Of a stretch of DNA of 64,000 nt, positions 41,308-50,868 are shown in pieces (position 1 is the first letter of the stretch; each line of letters starts with the position of its first letter). The notes beneath the pieces are model-generated. The model saw nothing but the letters and a program-made list of their open reading frames with translations. It made no database searches and was not told where the DNA came from. Source of the stretch: M3007 sp037445225 (GTDB lineage: Bacteria; Bacteroidota; Bacteroidia; Chitinophagales; Saprospiraceae); assembly GCA_037445225.1 (NCBI GenBank), contig JBBIKW010000014.1:46327-110326 (forward strand). The letters run 5' to 3'. Made by a program: the position numbers and the translations under genes.

Positions 41308-44139
41308 ATGCAGTACATCGGAGAACACTTGTTGCCGGGCCGGATAGGGCATCTGTGCGCGGTACTTTCGTTTGTGGCCGCGCTGTTGGCTGCCGTATCT
41401 TACTTTTTGGCGGTTGGGCGGCACCGACAGCCCGACGGCCCGGGTTGGTTGCGCGTAGGGCGCGGAGCCTTCCTCCTGCATGGGGCCGCTACATTGGGCA
41501 TCATTGCTGCGCTGTTTTGGATACTGGTCAACAAGTACTATGAGTACTATTATGCGTGGGCTAATGTCTCGGACGACCTGCCGTTTGCGTACACGTTTTC
41601 GGCTTTTTGGAAGGAGCAGCAGGGTAGCTTTTTGCTGTGGAGCTTTTGGCACATTGTGCTAGGAGTGGTGCTGATGGTTCGGGCCGGCGCATGGGAAGCA
41701 CCCGTATTAGCGGTGTTTGCTATGATAGAGGCGTTTATCGGCTCGATGATCTTAGGCCTGTACTTTGGGGAGTATCGCTTAGGGGTCAGCGCTTTTGACC
41801 TGCTGCGCCAAACGATGGATGCGCCCATTTTTGAGCGGGCCGACTACCTAAGCCAGATTACGGGCAACGGCTTGAACCCTCTTCTGCAAAACTACTGGAT
41901 GACCATCCATCCGCCTACACTGTTCTTAGGTTTCGCCTCGACGGTAGTGCCCTTTGCCTTCGCGGTAGCGGGGCTGTGGACGGGCAAGCACCGCGACTGG
42001 CTAAAACCTGCCCTTCCTTGGGCGCTGTTTTCAGCGGCTATCTTGGGCTTAGGTATCCTCATGGGGGGCGCCTGGGCGTATGAGGCCCTCTCTTTTGGCG
42101 GTTATTGGGCCTGGGATCCGGTGGAAAACACCTCCTTAGTGCCTTGGATTACCCTGGTGGCCGGTATCCACACCCATCTCATCGCTCGCAATACGGGGTA
42201 CTCCATCAAAAGCACGTACGCCTTCTACTTGATGAGCTTCGTGCTGGTCTTGTACTCGACTTACCTGACGCGCAGCGGTATTTTAGGCGACTCTTCAGCT
42301 CATGCGTTTACGGAGATGGGCTTAGGAGGGCAACTTATTCTCTTTATCGCCTTTTTTGCCCTCCTGTCCATAGCGCTGTTTGCGTGGCGCTCCAAGGCGG
42401 TGCCTGCTCCAGAGAGGGAAGAGGCGTTGGCTTCGCGCGAATTTTGGATGTTCATAGGCGCTTTGGTGCTGTTATTTTCCGCAGCGCTCATTACGGGTGC
42501 TACGTCGCTGCCGGTTTGGAACAAACTGGTGCAGCTGTTCAATCCCGACTACGTAGGTGCTGCGCTTAAAGACCCGGTGGCCTATCACAACCGCTATCAG
42601 TTGTGGATTGGCGTTTTTGTAGGAGGCCTGACGGGCGTAGCCCAATGGCTGCGCTATCGGGAGCAGAATGCGCACGTTTGGCTGCGGACGTTTGCGCGCC
42701 ATATGCTCATTGCAGGCGTGGGCGCTGCCGCCTTGACAGCGCTCAATGCGCTGTGGCTCAACTTATTCGCGTGGCAGCACTTTGCCCTCCTATTCGCTGC
42801 CATGTTTGCGGTGGTGGCCAATGCAGACTATCTCGTAACCTTTATGCGCCGACACCTGCGGAAAGCCGGCTCAGCATTTGCGCACATCGGCTTCGGGTTG
42901 TTGTTGTTGGGCATCTTAGGCACCGGCTTAAATAAGCGCTGGATCTCTTCCAATACTTTTGCTATGGATGGGCTTATCGAAGGCATGAGTGCAGAGGAAC
43001 TCCAAAAGAATGTCCTCTTGCTCAAAGATGCGCCTATGCCCATCCGCGAGTATGAGGCTACCTACTTAGGCGATACGGTGGTGCGCCAAACGCGCACCTT
43101 TGCCGTCCGCTTTCGAAAAAAGGACAAAGAGGGAAGACCCACTGGGGAGGAGTTTGTGCTCTATCCCAATGTCATGTACGATCGGCAATTTACGCAGGTG
43201 GTTGCCTCCAACCCTTCCACCAAGCGCTACCTGACGCACGATATCTTTACCCATATTTCTTCTCTGCCAAGGGGCGAGCTGGATGCCGAATTTGCACGCC
43301 AGCAAGAAGATAGCATCCGCTTCAAAGCCTATGAGGCAGCGGTAGGCGACACGATCTTTACTCAAAAGCATTATTTGATCCTGGACGAGTATACGAAATC
43401 GCCAAAGCACCCCGACTACCGACCGCAACAGGGCGATTTGGCATTTGGCTTAAAGCTGCGCGCTTACTCCCTGGACGACACGGTGGGTTATACGGCTGCC
43501 CCCATGCTTTACGTGCGTCCCGAACAAGGCGCCTTTACCTTGCCGGCACAGATAGGGCCGCTTCAAATGCGCGTGCGCCTCACGGAAGCCTCCTTAGGTC
43601 GACTGCTCGAAGCCGACGCCGCCCTGCAATATCGGACGCTGCGCCTCAAGGAAGGAGAGACCGCCGCATATGAGGGCTACTGCGTTCAGTTAGTGCGGCT
43701 GAGTAGAACCATTGAGCATCCGCATTACACACTAGAACCCGAGGACGTCGCGGTAGCGGCTCACTTGCGGATCATCGCTTCAAACGGCGATACGGCACAA
43801 GCCAAACCCGTTTTCCTCATTCGCGGTAGCCGCTCGCTCAACCTCAAAGACGAGGTGCCCAAGTGGGGGCTCCACTTCCGCTTTGAGAACATCGACCCCA
43901 GCACAGCGACCATGACTATTCGAGTGGCTCAAGCAGATGAGCGCACCCGTCGCATCCCTTTAGAGATCGCCGAAAATGCTCCGCGCTCCGACTATATCGT
44001 GCTGGAAGCCATCGTCTTTCCAGGTATCAATCTCGTCTGGTTGGGCGCTCTGCTCATGCTGTTCGGCTTAGGACTGAGCGCTTGGGAGCGCGCCGCGCAG
44101 CGTCGGAGGGCTGCCGCTGAGCAAGTGAACGAGTCATAG
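41308..44139 (+). CDS. ccmF: Cytochrome c heme lyase CcmF
   Basis: 943-residue multi-pass membrane protein that transfers heme from CcmE to apocytochrome c. The WWD-type signature is clear: WAYEALSFGGYWAWDPVENT (about 250-270), with PTLFLGFASTVVPFAFA and SYLAYLMSFVL-like helices around it. About 12 helices in the first 560 residues, then a large periplasmic domain (about 560-890) and a final helix. The ATG at 41308 is used; a GTG two codons upstream directly after the ccmE stop is equally possible. Confidence 0.95.
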   Translation: MQYIGEHLLPGRIGHLCAVLSFVAALLAAVSYFLAVGRHRQPDGPGWLRVGRGAFLLHGAATLGIIAALFWILVNKYYEYYYAWANVSDDLPFAYTFSAFWKEQQGSFLLWSFWHIVLGVVLMVRAGAWEAPVLAVFAMIEAFIGSMILGLYFGEYRLGVSAFDLLRQTMDAPIFERADYLSQITGNGLNPLLQNYWMTIHPPTLFLGFASTVVPFAFAVAGLWTGKHRDWLKPALPWALFSAAILGLGILMGGAWAYEALSFGGYWAWDPVENTSLVPWITLVAGIHTHLIARNTGYSIKSTYAFYLMSFVLVLYSTYLTRSGILGDSSAHAFTEMGLGGQLILFIAFFALLSIALFAWRSKAVPAPEREEALASREFWMFIGALVLLFSAALITGATSLPVWNKLVQLFNPDYVGAALKDPVAYHNRYQLWIGVFVGGLTGVAQWLRYREQNAHVWLRTFARHMLIAGVGAAALTALNALWLNLFAWQHFALLFAAMFAVVANADYLVTFMRRHLRKAGSAFAHIGFGLLLLGILGTGLNKRWISSNTFAMDGLIEGMSAEELQKNVLLLKDAPMPIREYEATYLGDTVVRQTRTFAVRFRKKDKEGRPTGEEFVLYPNVMYDRQFTQVVASNPSTKRYLTHDIFTHISSLPRGELDAEFARQQEDSIRFKAYEAAVGDTIFTQKHYLILDEYTKSPKHPDYRPQQGDLAFGLKLRAYSLDDTVGYTAAPMLYVRPEQGAFTLPAQIGPLQMRVRLTEASLGRLLEADAALQYRTLRLKEGETAAYEGYCVQLVRLSRTIEHPHYTLEPEDVAVAAHLRIIASNGDTAQAKPVFLIRGSRSLNLKDEVPKWGLHFRFENIDPSTATMTIRVAQADERTRRIPLEIAENAPRSDYIVLEAIVFPGINLVWLGALLMLFGLGLSAWERAAQRRRAAAEQVNES

Positions 44140-44251
44140 CGACCAAAAGTAACGTTTTTTTCGTAAATGTATTAAAGATGGCTAAGGTAAGGATGCTCTG
44201 TTCTTGTATACCGTTGTCTTGCAGCCTATCGCTAAAAAAAATTTCCGCCAT

Positions 44252-45748
44252 ATGTATTCGAGACTTACCCTGTTGGCCTTGCTGCTTGCTCTCCGCCTGA
44301 TGGCTCAGTCGGATGCTGAAAGAGGATGTGGTTATTCGGGAAAGTCGCCTTGGCTGTTGTGGTATCAGGCCAACAGAAGTCTTCTTACCGGGCAGATAGA
44401 AAGCGATACGAGTTGGCTGTATGTACCGGTGACGCTGCACTTGGTGGGCGATGATGCTGGTTCAGGGCATTTTCCCTTAGAGCAAGCCATTCAAGCCATG
44501 TGTTTGCTCAATGCGCAATTTGAACCTACTCGCATCCGCTTTTACCTGATGCCAACGGATCCCGTGCGCTATTACAACAACAGCTCTTGGAACGACCACG
44601 ATTTCAGTGACGGCTTCGATATGCTCTCTACGGTAGTGCCTCCCCTGCGCAACCGCCTAAACATATTTGTGGTGGCGAACCCCGCGGGCAATTGCGGCTA
44701 TGCTTGGTTGGATGCGGTGGTCATGCGCACCACCTGCTCGGGACCAGACAACATCACCTGGGCACATGAAGTTGGGCACCACTTTTCCCTACCGCACACG
44801 TTTTCCGGATGGGAGGGCTTCGAGTGGAACTACGGAGTGGCGGCTCCGGAGCAAATTGACGGCTATTGGGTAGAAAAGGTCGACCGCACCAATTGTTTGT
44901 GGGCAGGCGATGGCTTTTGCGACACGCCGCCCGACTATCTCAATTACCGTTGGCAATGCGACTCGACAGGACGCAGTCTTAGTGCGCAGCTCGACCCCGA
45001 CGGCGTATCCTTTCGCTCAGATGGATCGCTGATCATGAGTTATTCTTTCGACCGGTGCTCGGGGCGTTTTAGTCCTGAACAGATTATGGCTATGCGCCTC
45101 AGCCTGCGCTTCCAACATGAATCTTACCTCCAGATGAGCCAGCCCTTGTCCGAATTGCCCGACGATTCCCAAGTGGAGCTGGTTAGCCCATTAGATTCTA
45201 CCACTGCCGTACAGTACAATCAGATTGAACTCCGCTGGAAAAAGGTGCCTGGCGCGCGTTACTATGTTGTGGAGGTGAGTCGCACGCCGACGTTTTCCCA
45301 GCGCTTCTTCTCCGAGACGTTGATAGATGCCGACCATATCGTCATTACTAAGAAGATGCCCAACAATTGGACGCTTTTCTGGCGCGTGCGCGCTTACAGC
45401 GACTGGGATCTGTGCCAGCCCTATGCCAATGCTCAAGTAGGCTCTTTTCGCACCCAAAATCTGTCGATTACCAACGAGTTGGAGCGGCGAATAGCTATCA
45501 TGCTTAAACCAAACCCGGCCTCTGCTGGACAACCCGCGCAAATCTTGGCCCAGGTAGATAATGCCGCAGATGTTTTCATACTGCTTTACGACGCTACTGG
45601 TCGCCTGTGTTGGCAAACGATGGCGCGCTTTTATCCCGGAGAAAATACAGTCGATCTGCCCGTAGCGCAGCTCGAAAGCGGGGTTTATACGCTCATTTTG
45701 CGCAACGAGTTAGGCGCCATCATTCGCCGCTGTGTCGTCGCCGATTGA
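44252..45748 (+). CDS. Secreted M43 zinc metalloprotease with T9SS sorting tail
   Basis: 498 residues. Signal peptide about 1-19 (LALLLALRLMAQS). Catalytic zinc motif HEVGHHFSLPH (His172, Glu173, His176, His182) of the M43 pappalysin-type family, with the Met-turn MSYSFDRCSG following. A middle domain resembles a fibronectin-like fold (about 310-415). The C-terminal 75 residues (MLKPNPASAGQPAQI...FILLYDATGRLCW...SGVYTLILRN) form a type A T9SS sorting domain, so the protein is probably exported by T9SS. ATG 44252 is chosen over a TTG at 44204. Confidence 0.9.
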   Translation: MYSRLTLLALLLALRLMAQSDAERGCGYSGKSPWLLWYQANRSLLTGQIESDTSWLYVPVTLHLVGDDAGSGHFPLEQAIQAMCLLNAQFEPTRIRFYLMPTDPVRYYNNSSWNDHDFSDGFDMLSTVVPPLRNRLNIFVVANPAGNCGYAWLDAVVMRTTCSGPDNITWAHEVGHHFSLPHTFSGWEGFEWNYGVAAPEQIDGYWVEKVDRTNCLWAGDGFCDTPPDYLNYRWQCDSTGRSLSAQLDPDGVSFRSDGSLIMSYSFDRCSGRFSPEQIMAMRLSLRFQHESYLQMSQPLSELPDDSQVELVSPLDSTTAVQYNQIELRWKKVPGARYYVVEVSRTPTFSQRFFSETLIDADHIVITKKMPNNWTLFWRVRAYSDWDLCQPYANAQVGSFRTQNLSITNELERRIAIMLKPNPASAGQPAQILAQVDNAADVFILLYDATGRLCWQTMARFYPGENTVDLPVAQLESGVYTLILRNELGAIIRRCVVAD

Positions 45749-45757
45749 AGCACTGCG

Positions 45758-47221
45758 ATGGGCGTCATCCAACGGCAAGGGCTCAAGTACACCGTGCTCA
45801 ATTTCGTTGGCTTGGTTATCGGCACGGCGAGCACCCTGTTTGTGTATTCGCGCCAGGAGGTTGTGGGTGCGTATGGACTAGTGCAGTACCTGCTAAGTAT
45901 ATGCATGCTGAGCTTTCCCTTCCTCTCTTTGTCGGCGCACAACGTCAGCGTGCGCTTTTTTCCGCACTTCCAGCAACTGCCTAAGGGGCGAGAGCAGCTC
46001 TTTTTTCTGACCTTGTTCTTACCGGTGGTGGGTTGGCTTTTGTGGATGCTCGTGCTCTTGTTAGGTCGCTGGTGGTGGCCTCCCCTGCGCGCTTTGCCGT
46101 GGGAGCTCTTTCCGCTGGCGCTGTTTTACGCCTTAGGTTTGATCATGACCTATTACTCCTCTAATCGCCAACGCATTGTAGTTCCGTCGCTGTTGTTCGA
46201 CCTCTCGCTCAAAATAGTGTTGCCTCTGCTCATGATAGCGCTGTGGCTGGGATGGCTTACGCAGGCGCTTGTCTTGAAGCTGCTCTTGGGGCATTTTGCC
46301 TTAGTATTTGCTGCGCTATTTTTCTATCTCAGAAACATGGGTGAGCAGATGGGTCGATTGCGCTGCTCGATCTTGCCGGCTTCTTTGCGCCGAGAGGTGT
46401 TGCGCTACAGCGCTTTTGGCGTCCTCTCAGGGGCTGCGCTGCTGTTGGCCACTAAGGCCGACACTTTTTGGGTGGGCACGCTTACCGATATGCGGCGCAC
46501 AGGCGTATATGCCATCGCGCTGAACATTGCTGTGGCTATGGATATCCCACTTAAAGGATTGCTCACGGTCAGCATTCCCATCATGACTCAACACTTAGCC
46601 CAAGATAACCGCCTGGCGCTGCACGCCTTATACGCGTCTGTTTCCACGCACCTATTCATGGCCGGCCTTTTTCTTTTTGGCTGCCTTGCCGTTGCTGCGG
46701 GCGACCTCTATCGGATTATGCCCAACAGCGGCGAGGTGTCGGAGGGCAAAGCCGTGCTTCTGTTGCTATGTACCGCCAAGGTGGTGGAGATGGCCATGAG
46801 TCTGAACAGCTACCTAGTGTATTACTCGCAGCATTACCGCTATGCTCTGATATCGCTGGGTGTCTTAGCCTTAGCCAACGCAGGCTTTAGCCTATGGGTG
46901 GTGCCGGTGTTGGGCATATCTGGAGCGGCCTGGGCTGTGCTGTTGACTACGTTGGTTTACCAAGGCGTGAGCGCGGCGGTAGCGTATTGGAAGTTCGGCC
47001 TGCAGCCCTTTTCGCACAAGACGCTGTGGCTGGTACTCTTCTTCGGTGCTGCCTGGGGGGCAACTCATCTCTTGCCCCACAGCACGCATCCGCTCGAAAA
47101 CATCGCCGTCCAAGTCGGAGGGTTTGCAGCGGCCTTTGGCAGCCTCATCTTGGGCTCGGGCATCTCTCCCGAAATAGGTCAGGCTATTCGCAGCTTTAGG
47201 GAAAAAATATGCCACCGTTAA
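45758..47221 (+). CDS. Polysaccharide flippase, Wzx/MATE-like
   Basis: 487 residues, about 12-14 membrane helices. The N-terminus GVIQRQGLKYTVLNFVGLVI matches oligosaccharide flippases of the MOP superfamily, which move lipid-linked sugars across the inner membrane. No glycosyltransferases are adjacent, so the substrate cannot be inferred from neighbours. Starts nine bases after the M43 protease gene. Confidence 0.87.
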   Translation: MGVIQRQGLKYTVLNFVGLVIGTASTLFVYSRQEVVGAYGLVQYLLSICMLSFPFLSLSAHNVSVRFFPHFQQLPKGREQLFFLTLFLPVVGWLLWMLVLLLGRWWWPPLRALPWELFPLALFYALGLIMTYYSSNRQRIVVPSLLFDLSLKIVLPLLMIALWLGWLTQALVLKLLLGHFALVFAALFFYLRNMGEQMGRLRCSILPASLRREVLRYSAFGVLSGAALLLATKADTFWVGTLTDMRRTGVYAIALNIAVAMDIPLKGLLTVSIPIMTQHLAQDNRLALHALYASVSTHLFMAGLFLFGCLAVAAGDLYRIMPNSGEVSEGKAVLLLLCTAKVVEMAMSLNSYLVYYSQHYRYALISLGVLALANAGFSLWVVPVLGISGAAWAVLLTTLVYQGVSAAVAYWKFGLQPFSHKTLWLVLFFGAAWGATHLLPHSTHPLENIAVQVGGFAAAFGSLILGSGISPEIGQAIRSFREKICHR

Positions 47222-47352
47222 CACTCATCTTCAAAGGAGATGGTATGGCGAGTGGGAATGATCCGCTATTTTTGACCGAACAGAGAAAACGGTGCATTGG
47301 ATGCTGCCGAAGATCCTTTATTGCTAACTTTAATGGCTTTCCTCGGACGCTT

Positions 47353-48183
47353 ATGAAACACATTCTCTTCTTATTAGGGCTATCGGCTATGCTGTGGGGG
47401 TGTTGGCAGCCGACTTCGTCGCCGCGCCTTTCCATGTGCCATGCCGACTTTGCTGCTTTTGCCGACGATCCGGCGTTTCGGCGCGCGCATCCTGAGCCCC
47501 AACCCACAGCTTTGCTCCACGGAGGGAGGCCGGTCACCTTCCCGCTCGAGGACAGCACGATGGGGCGCGGCTTTTTGGTCTCTGCGCATCGCCAGACGAA
47601 CCAATACCTGCTGCTTTTTCACGAGTGGTGGGGGCTTAACGATTACGTTCGCAACGAGGCGATTCGTTGGGCGCATGACCTCGACATCCACGTGCTTGCC
47701 GTGGATCTTTACGACGGGAAGGTGGCCGCTACTTCAGACGAGGCGCGGCAGTTGATGCAGGGTTGCTCAGCCGAACGGGCCGAACGCATCATCCGCGGAG
47801 CTGCTGCCTTTGCTGGAGCATCGGCCGACTTTCGCACGCTGGGCTGGTGCTTTGGCGGTGGCTGGTCATTGCAGGCGGCCTTGCTGTTAGGTGAACGCGT
47901 CAAAGGGTGCGTCGTGTTCTACGGCATGCCGGAACGCGATGTTGAGCGGCTAAAAACGCTCCAGTCAGATGTTTTCTTTGTGCATGCCAAACGCGACCGC
48001 TGGATAACGGACGAGGTAGTGGCGACTTTTTCCGAGAGCATGCGCCTGGCGGGCAAGGGACTTCAGGTGCGCGAGTACGACGCCGACCACGCCTTTGCCA
48101 ACCCATCCGGACAGCGCTACCACGAACCTTCCGCTCAAGCGGCGCGCGCAGCAGTGCTCGAGTACTTGCGAACGACCCTTTAG
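47353..48183 (+). CDS. Dienelactone hydrolase family lipoprotein
   Basis: 276 residues. Lipobox-like LLGLSAMLWGCWQ (Cys17), then an alpha/beta-hydrolase domain with the dienelactone hydrolase nucleophile GWCFGGGWS (a cysteine instead of serine), HEWWGLNDYVRNEA, LAVDLYDGKVA and the catalytic-triad ends HAKRDRWITDE and DADHAFANPSGQRY. It probably cleaves ester-like substrates in the periplasm. The start at 47353 is chosen by the lipoprotein signal; the longer frame from 47209 overlaps the flippase gene. Confidence 0.87.
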   Translation: MKHILFLLGLSAMLWGCWQPTSSPRLSMCHADFAAFADDPAFRRAHPEPQPTALLHGGRPVTFPLEDSTMGRGFLVSAHRQTNQYLLLFHEWWGLNDYVRNEAIRWAHDLDIHVLAVDLYDGKVAATSDEARQLMQGCSAERAERIIRGAAAFAGASADFRTLGWCFGGGWSLQAALLLGERVKGCVVFYGMPERDVERLKTLQSDVFFVHAKRDRWITDEVVATFSESMRLAGKGLQVREYDADHAFANPSGQRYHEPSAQAARAAVLEYLRTTL

Positions 48184-48190
48184 CCGGTGC

Positions 48191-49561
48191 TCATAAAAAC
48201 AGCACGCCCCGCAACTCGTCTACCTTGCCGATAGGGTGGACGCGCACGGGAAACTTGCTCCAATCCGCAGCCTTGGCGTTGTAGCGCGAGACATATATTT
48301 CTCGAAAGCCCAGTCGCGCCGCCTCTCCGATGCGCTGTTCGATGCGGCTGACGGCGCGGATTTCACCGCTGAGCCCTACCTCTCCGGCAAAGCAGATGTC
48401 GGAGGGGATGCTGACATCGATGAGCGAGGAGATGAGGGCGGCTACCACAGCTAAGTCGAGCGCAGGGTCGTCGATGCGGATGCCACCGGCCAGGTTGAGA
48501 AAGACGTCGTTAGTGCTGAAAAGATAGTCGCAGCGCTTTTCCAAGACAGCCAACAGCATCTGCAGGCGGCGCATATCGAAGCCCGTGGCGGATCGCTGCG
48601 GCGTGCCGTAGACAGCCTTGCTGACCAAGGCCTGTGTCTCGATCAGCATAGGGCGCAGCCCCTCTACGGTAGCGGCGATGGCACATCCGCTCAGCTCTTC
48701 GTCGCGTTGGCGGATGAGCAGCTCCGAAGGGTTGGCTACTTGCCGCAATCCGTCGGCGCGCATCTCGTATATGCCCAGCTCGTCGGTGCTGCCGAAGCGA
48801 TTCTTGAGCGTGCGCAACAAGCGGTAAGTGTAGTGGCGGTCGCCCTCAAACTGGAGTACACAGTCGACAATGTGTTCCAGTAGCTTGGGCCCAGCAATAT
48901 CGCCTTCTTTATTGATGTGGCCGATAAGAAAGACTGCTATCCCGGTCTCTTTGGCGAAGCGCAACAGCTCCCCAGCGCATTCGCGCACTTGGGCGACGCC
49001 GCCAGGAGCGCTATCGAGATAAGGGCTGCTCATCGTCTGGATGGAGTCGACTATCATCAACTGCGGCTGCAGCTGTTGGGCTTGTTGCAAGATCTTGGCC
49101 GTATTGGTTTCCGTTAAAATGTAGCATTCGGCGCGTCCTTTGGGCAGGCGGTCGGCGCGCAGCTTGATCTGTTCTTCGCTCTCCTCTCCACTGACGTAAA
49201 GCACTTTTGCAGGCATCTGAACGGCTACCTGTAGCAAAAGGGTGCTTTTCCCGATGCCGGGCTGGCCGCCGATGAGCACCAAGGATCCGGGGACGATGCC
49301 GCCGCCTAAGACGCGGTTGAGCTCTTCGTCGGGCGTTTGCATGCGAACCTGTCGGCCGGCTTGAATAGCTGTCAAAGGAACGGCCTGCGCCGACGCGGTG
49401 GCACTGCTCCAAGGGCGGCGCTTTTCAGCAAGTTCTTCTCCGCGCACGAGTACTTCCTCCCGATAGCTGTTCCAGGCACCACAGTGTGGGCACTTGCCCA
49501 TCCATTTGGGCGATTCGGCGCCGCACATACTACAGAAAAAAGCAGTCTTAGTTTTAGCCAT
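48191..49561 (-). CDS. radA: DNA repair protein RadA
   Basis: RecA-like helicase acting in homologous recombination (branch migration). 456 residues: N-terminal zinc finger with Cys10, Cys13, Cys24 and Cys27 (FCSMCGAESPKWMGKCPHCG), Walker A GGQPGIGKS (98-106), the RadA-specific KNRFGSTDE, and a C-terminal Lon-protease-like domain (SATGFDMRRLQMLLAVLEKR and DICFAGEVGLSGEIR). The ATG at 49559-49561 fits the family. The alpha/beta hydrolase gene upstream ends 22 bases away. Confidence 0.96.
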   Translation of the reverse strand: MAKTKTAFFCSMCGAESPKWMGKCPHCGAWNSYREEVLVRGEELAEKRRPWSSATASAQAVPLTAIQAGRQVRMQTPDEELNRVLGGGIVPGSLVLIGGQPGIGKSTLLLQVAVQMPAKVLYVSGEESEEQIKLRADRLPKGRAECYILTETNTAKILQQAQQLQPQLMIVDSIQTMSSPYLDSAPGGVAQVRECAGELLRFAKETGIAVFLIGHINKEGDIAGPKLLEHIVDCVLQFEGDRHYTYRLLRTLKNRFGSTDELGIYEMRADGLRQVANPSELLIRQRDEELSGCAIAATVEGLRPMLIETQALVSKAVYGTPQRSATGFDMRRLQMLLAVLEKRCDYLFSTNDVFLNLAGGIRIDDPALDLAVVAALISSLIDVSIPSDICFAGEVGLSGEIRAVSRIEQRIGEAARLGFREIYVSRYNAKAADWSKFPVRVHPIGKVDELRGVLFL

Positions 49562-49583
49562 ACGGATGTCGGTCGAGCGAACG

Positions 49584-50399
49584 CTACGGGTAGGATGTGG
49601 TGGCGGATGCGCGGTGATCAGCCGCTGACGACACTGGTCCTAGCCACTGGTTGAGTTTCTTCTGGTAAATTTCAAAGGTGTGCAAGTTGTGATGGGTGCC
49701 GCCAGGGATGACGACAAATTCGTCGGAAGCCTTTAGGCAGGTTTGCAGGCGCTGAGCACAGCGCAGCGGCACGACGCGATCGGCTGTGCCGTGAAAGATC
49801 AAGGTGGGCAGCGCACTTTGGCGCAGATGGGCGTCGTTGGGCAAGGCGAAGGCTGGGCGCACCGGTAAGCGCTCTACGCCCAAGTGCGTGGCCAGCAGAT
49901 TGGGAAGGTTGTCGAAGGGCGTTTCGAGCACCAGGGCGTGCGCCTGTACGCGGGCTGCCAAAAAGCAGGCGGGCGCTGAGCCTAACGAACGGCCGTAAAG
50001 TATCATCGGAGTACCTGCATATTGGCTTTGTGCCCACTGGTACACTAGGTAGCTGTCTTCGTATAGGGCCTGCTCGTCCGGTTGACCACTGCTCTTGCCA
50101 TACCCTCGATAGTCCGGAGCAACAAAGTCGTATCCTCGCGCCGTAAAGTCCCGGTGGAACTTTCCCCAGCGCTGTAGGTTATCGCGGTTGCCGTGAAAAT
50201 AGAGCACCACGCCGCGGCGCAGACGGCAAGGCGTAGGGAAGCGCAACAGGTGCAGGCGCCCTTGCCCAGGTAAAGGCAAGAAGTGCTCCTCGAAAGGCGC
50301 TCCATCGAAAGAGAACCGATGGCAAAGAGGTAAGGGAGTAGGGCGAAACAGCATTTTCCGCTGCAGGTATTCAGAAAAAGGTTCCAGAAAAGCGAGCAT
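49584..50399 (-). CDS. Alpha/beta hydrolase (YqkD/BEM46-like)
   Basis: 271 residues. The N-terminal LQRKMLFRPTPLP and then VVLYFHGNRDNLQRW, the nucleophile GRSLGSAPA, the Asp in FHGTADRVVPL and the catalytic His in GGTHHNLHTFE give a complete triad. Members are serine esterases or lipases of unclear substrate. The ATG at 50397-50399 (MLAFLEPFSEYL) is used because a longer frame would overlap the MazG-like gene, whose stop is three bases upstream. Confidence 0.85.
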   Translation of the reverse strand: MLAFLEPFSEYLQRKMLFRPTPLPLCHRFSFDGAPFEEHFLPLPGQGRLHLLRFPTPCRLRRGVVLYFHGNRDNLQRWGKFHRDFTARGYDFVAPDYRGYGKSSGQPDEQALYEDSYLVYQWAQSQYAGTPMILYGRSLGSAPACFLAARVQAHALVLETPFDNLPNLLATHLGVERLPVRPAFALPNDAHLRQSALPTLIFHGTADRVVPLRCAQRLQTCLKASDEFVVIPGGTHHNLHTFEIYQKKLNQWLGPVSSAADHRASATTSYP

Positions 50400-50401
50400 A
50401 G

Positions 50402-50746
50402 TTAGGATCGCAGCTTTGGGTTTTCCGCGTGGCGCAGGGCATCGCGCTGTGTCTTCTTGTCGAGGTTTTTTTGCAAGGCATCCGACAAGTCTACACCCGT
50501 TTGATTGGCGAGACAAATTAGGACAAACAACACATCGGCCATCTCGTCTGCCAACGCCTGGCGAGCCTCGCTCGCTTGTTCGGGTGTCTTGAAAGATTGT
50601 TCCCCGTACAAACGCGCCATCAGACGTGCTACCTCGCCCATTTCTTCCATTAAGAGGGCGGTGTTCGTCAGTTCGGAAAAGTACCGCACGCCAACGGTGC
50701 GGATCCACTCATCTACGAGTTGTTGGGCTTGCGCTATGGTCATCAT
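50402..50746 (-). CDS. MazG-like nucleotide pyrophosphohydrolase
   Basis: 114 residues: TIAQAQQLVDEWIRTVG start, then the metal-binding helices with EEMGEVARLMARLYG and DEMADVLFVLICLAN. MazG-type enzymes hydrolyse non-canonical or excess nucleoside triphosphates to monophosphates. The size is that of a single-domain MazG. An adjacent ATG pair (50746 and 50743) gives MMTIAQAQ; either could start. Co-directional with the hydrolase gene three bases downstream. Confidence 0.87.
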   Translation of the reverse strand: MMTIAQAQQLVDEWIRTVGVRYFSELTNTALLMEEMGEVARLMARLYGEQSFKTPEQASEARQALADEMADVLFVLICLANQTGVDLSDALQKNLDKKTQRDALRHAENPKLRS

Positions 50747-50840
50747 CCGCAAATTTTGGTATTATTCTTGACTTAGAGGGCCAGTATTGTTCAAAGGCCC
50801 GTTTGCCTTTGTGAAAACCAGCCGTTATGTTTAATCGCTT

Positions 50841-50848
50841 TACATTTG
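50841..50848 (+). promoter_or_regulatory. -7 element inside the long frame of the CotH gene
   Basis: TACATTTG fits TAnnTTTG and lies 20 bases before the ATG at 50869. A second, poorer match (TGCCTTTG, 50804-50811) precedes the earlier in-frame ATG at 50827. Neither has a perfect -33 partner. Confidence 0.4.
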
Positions 50849-50868
50849 CCCAAGACCTACATACCGTC

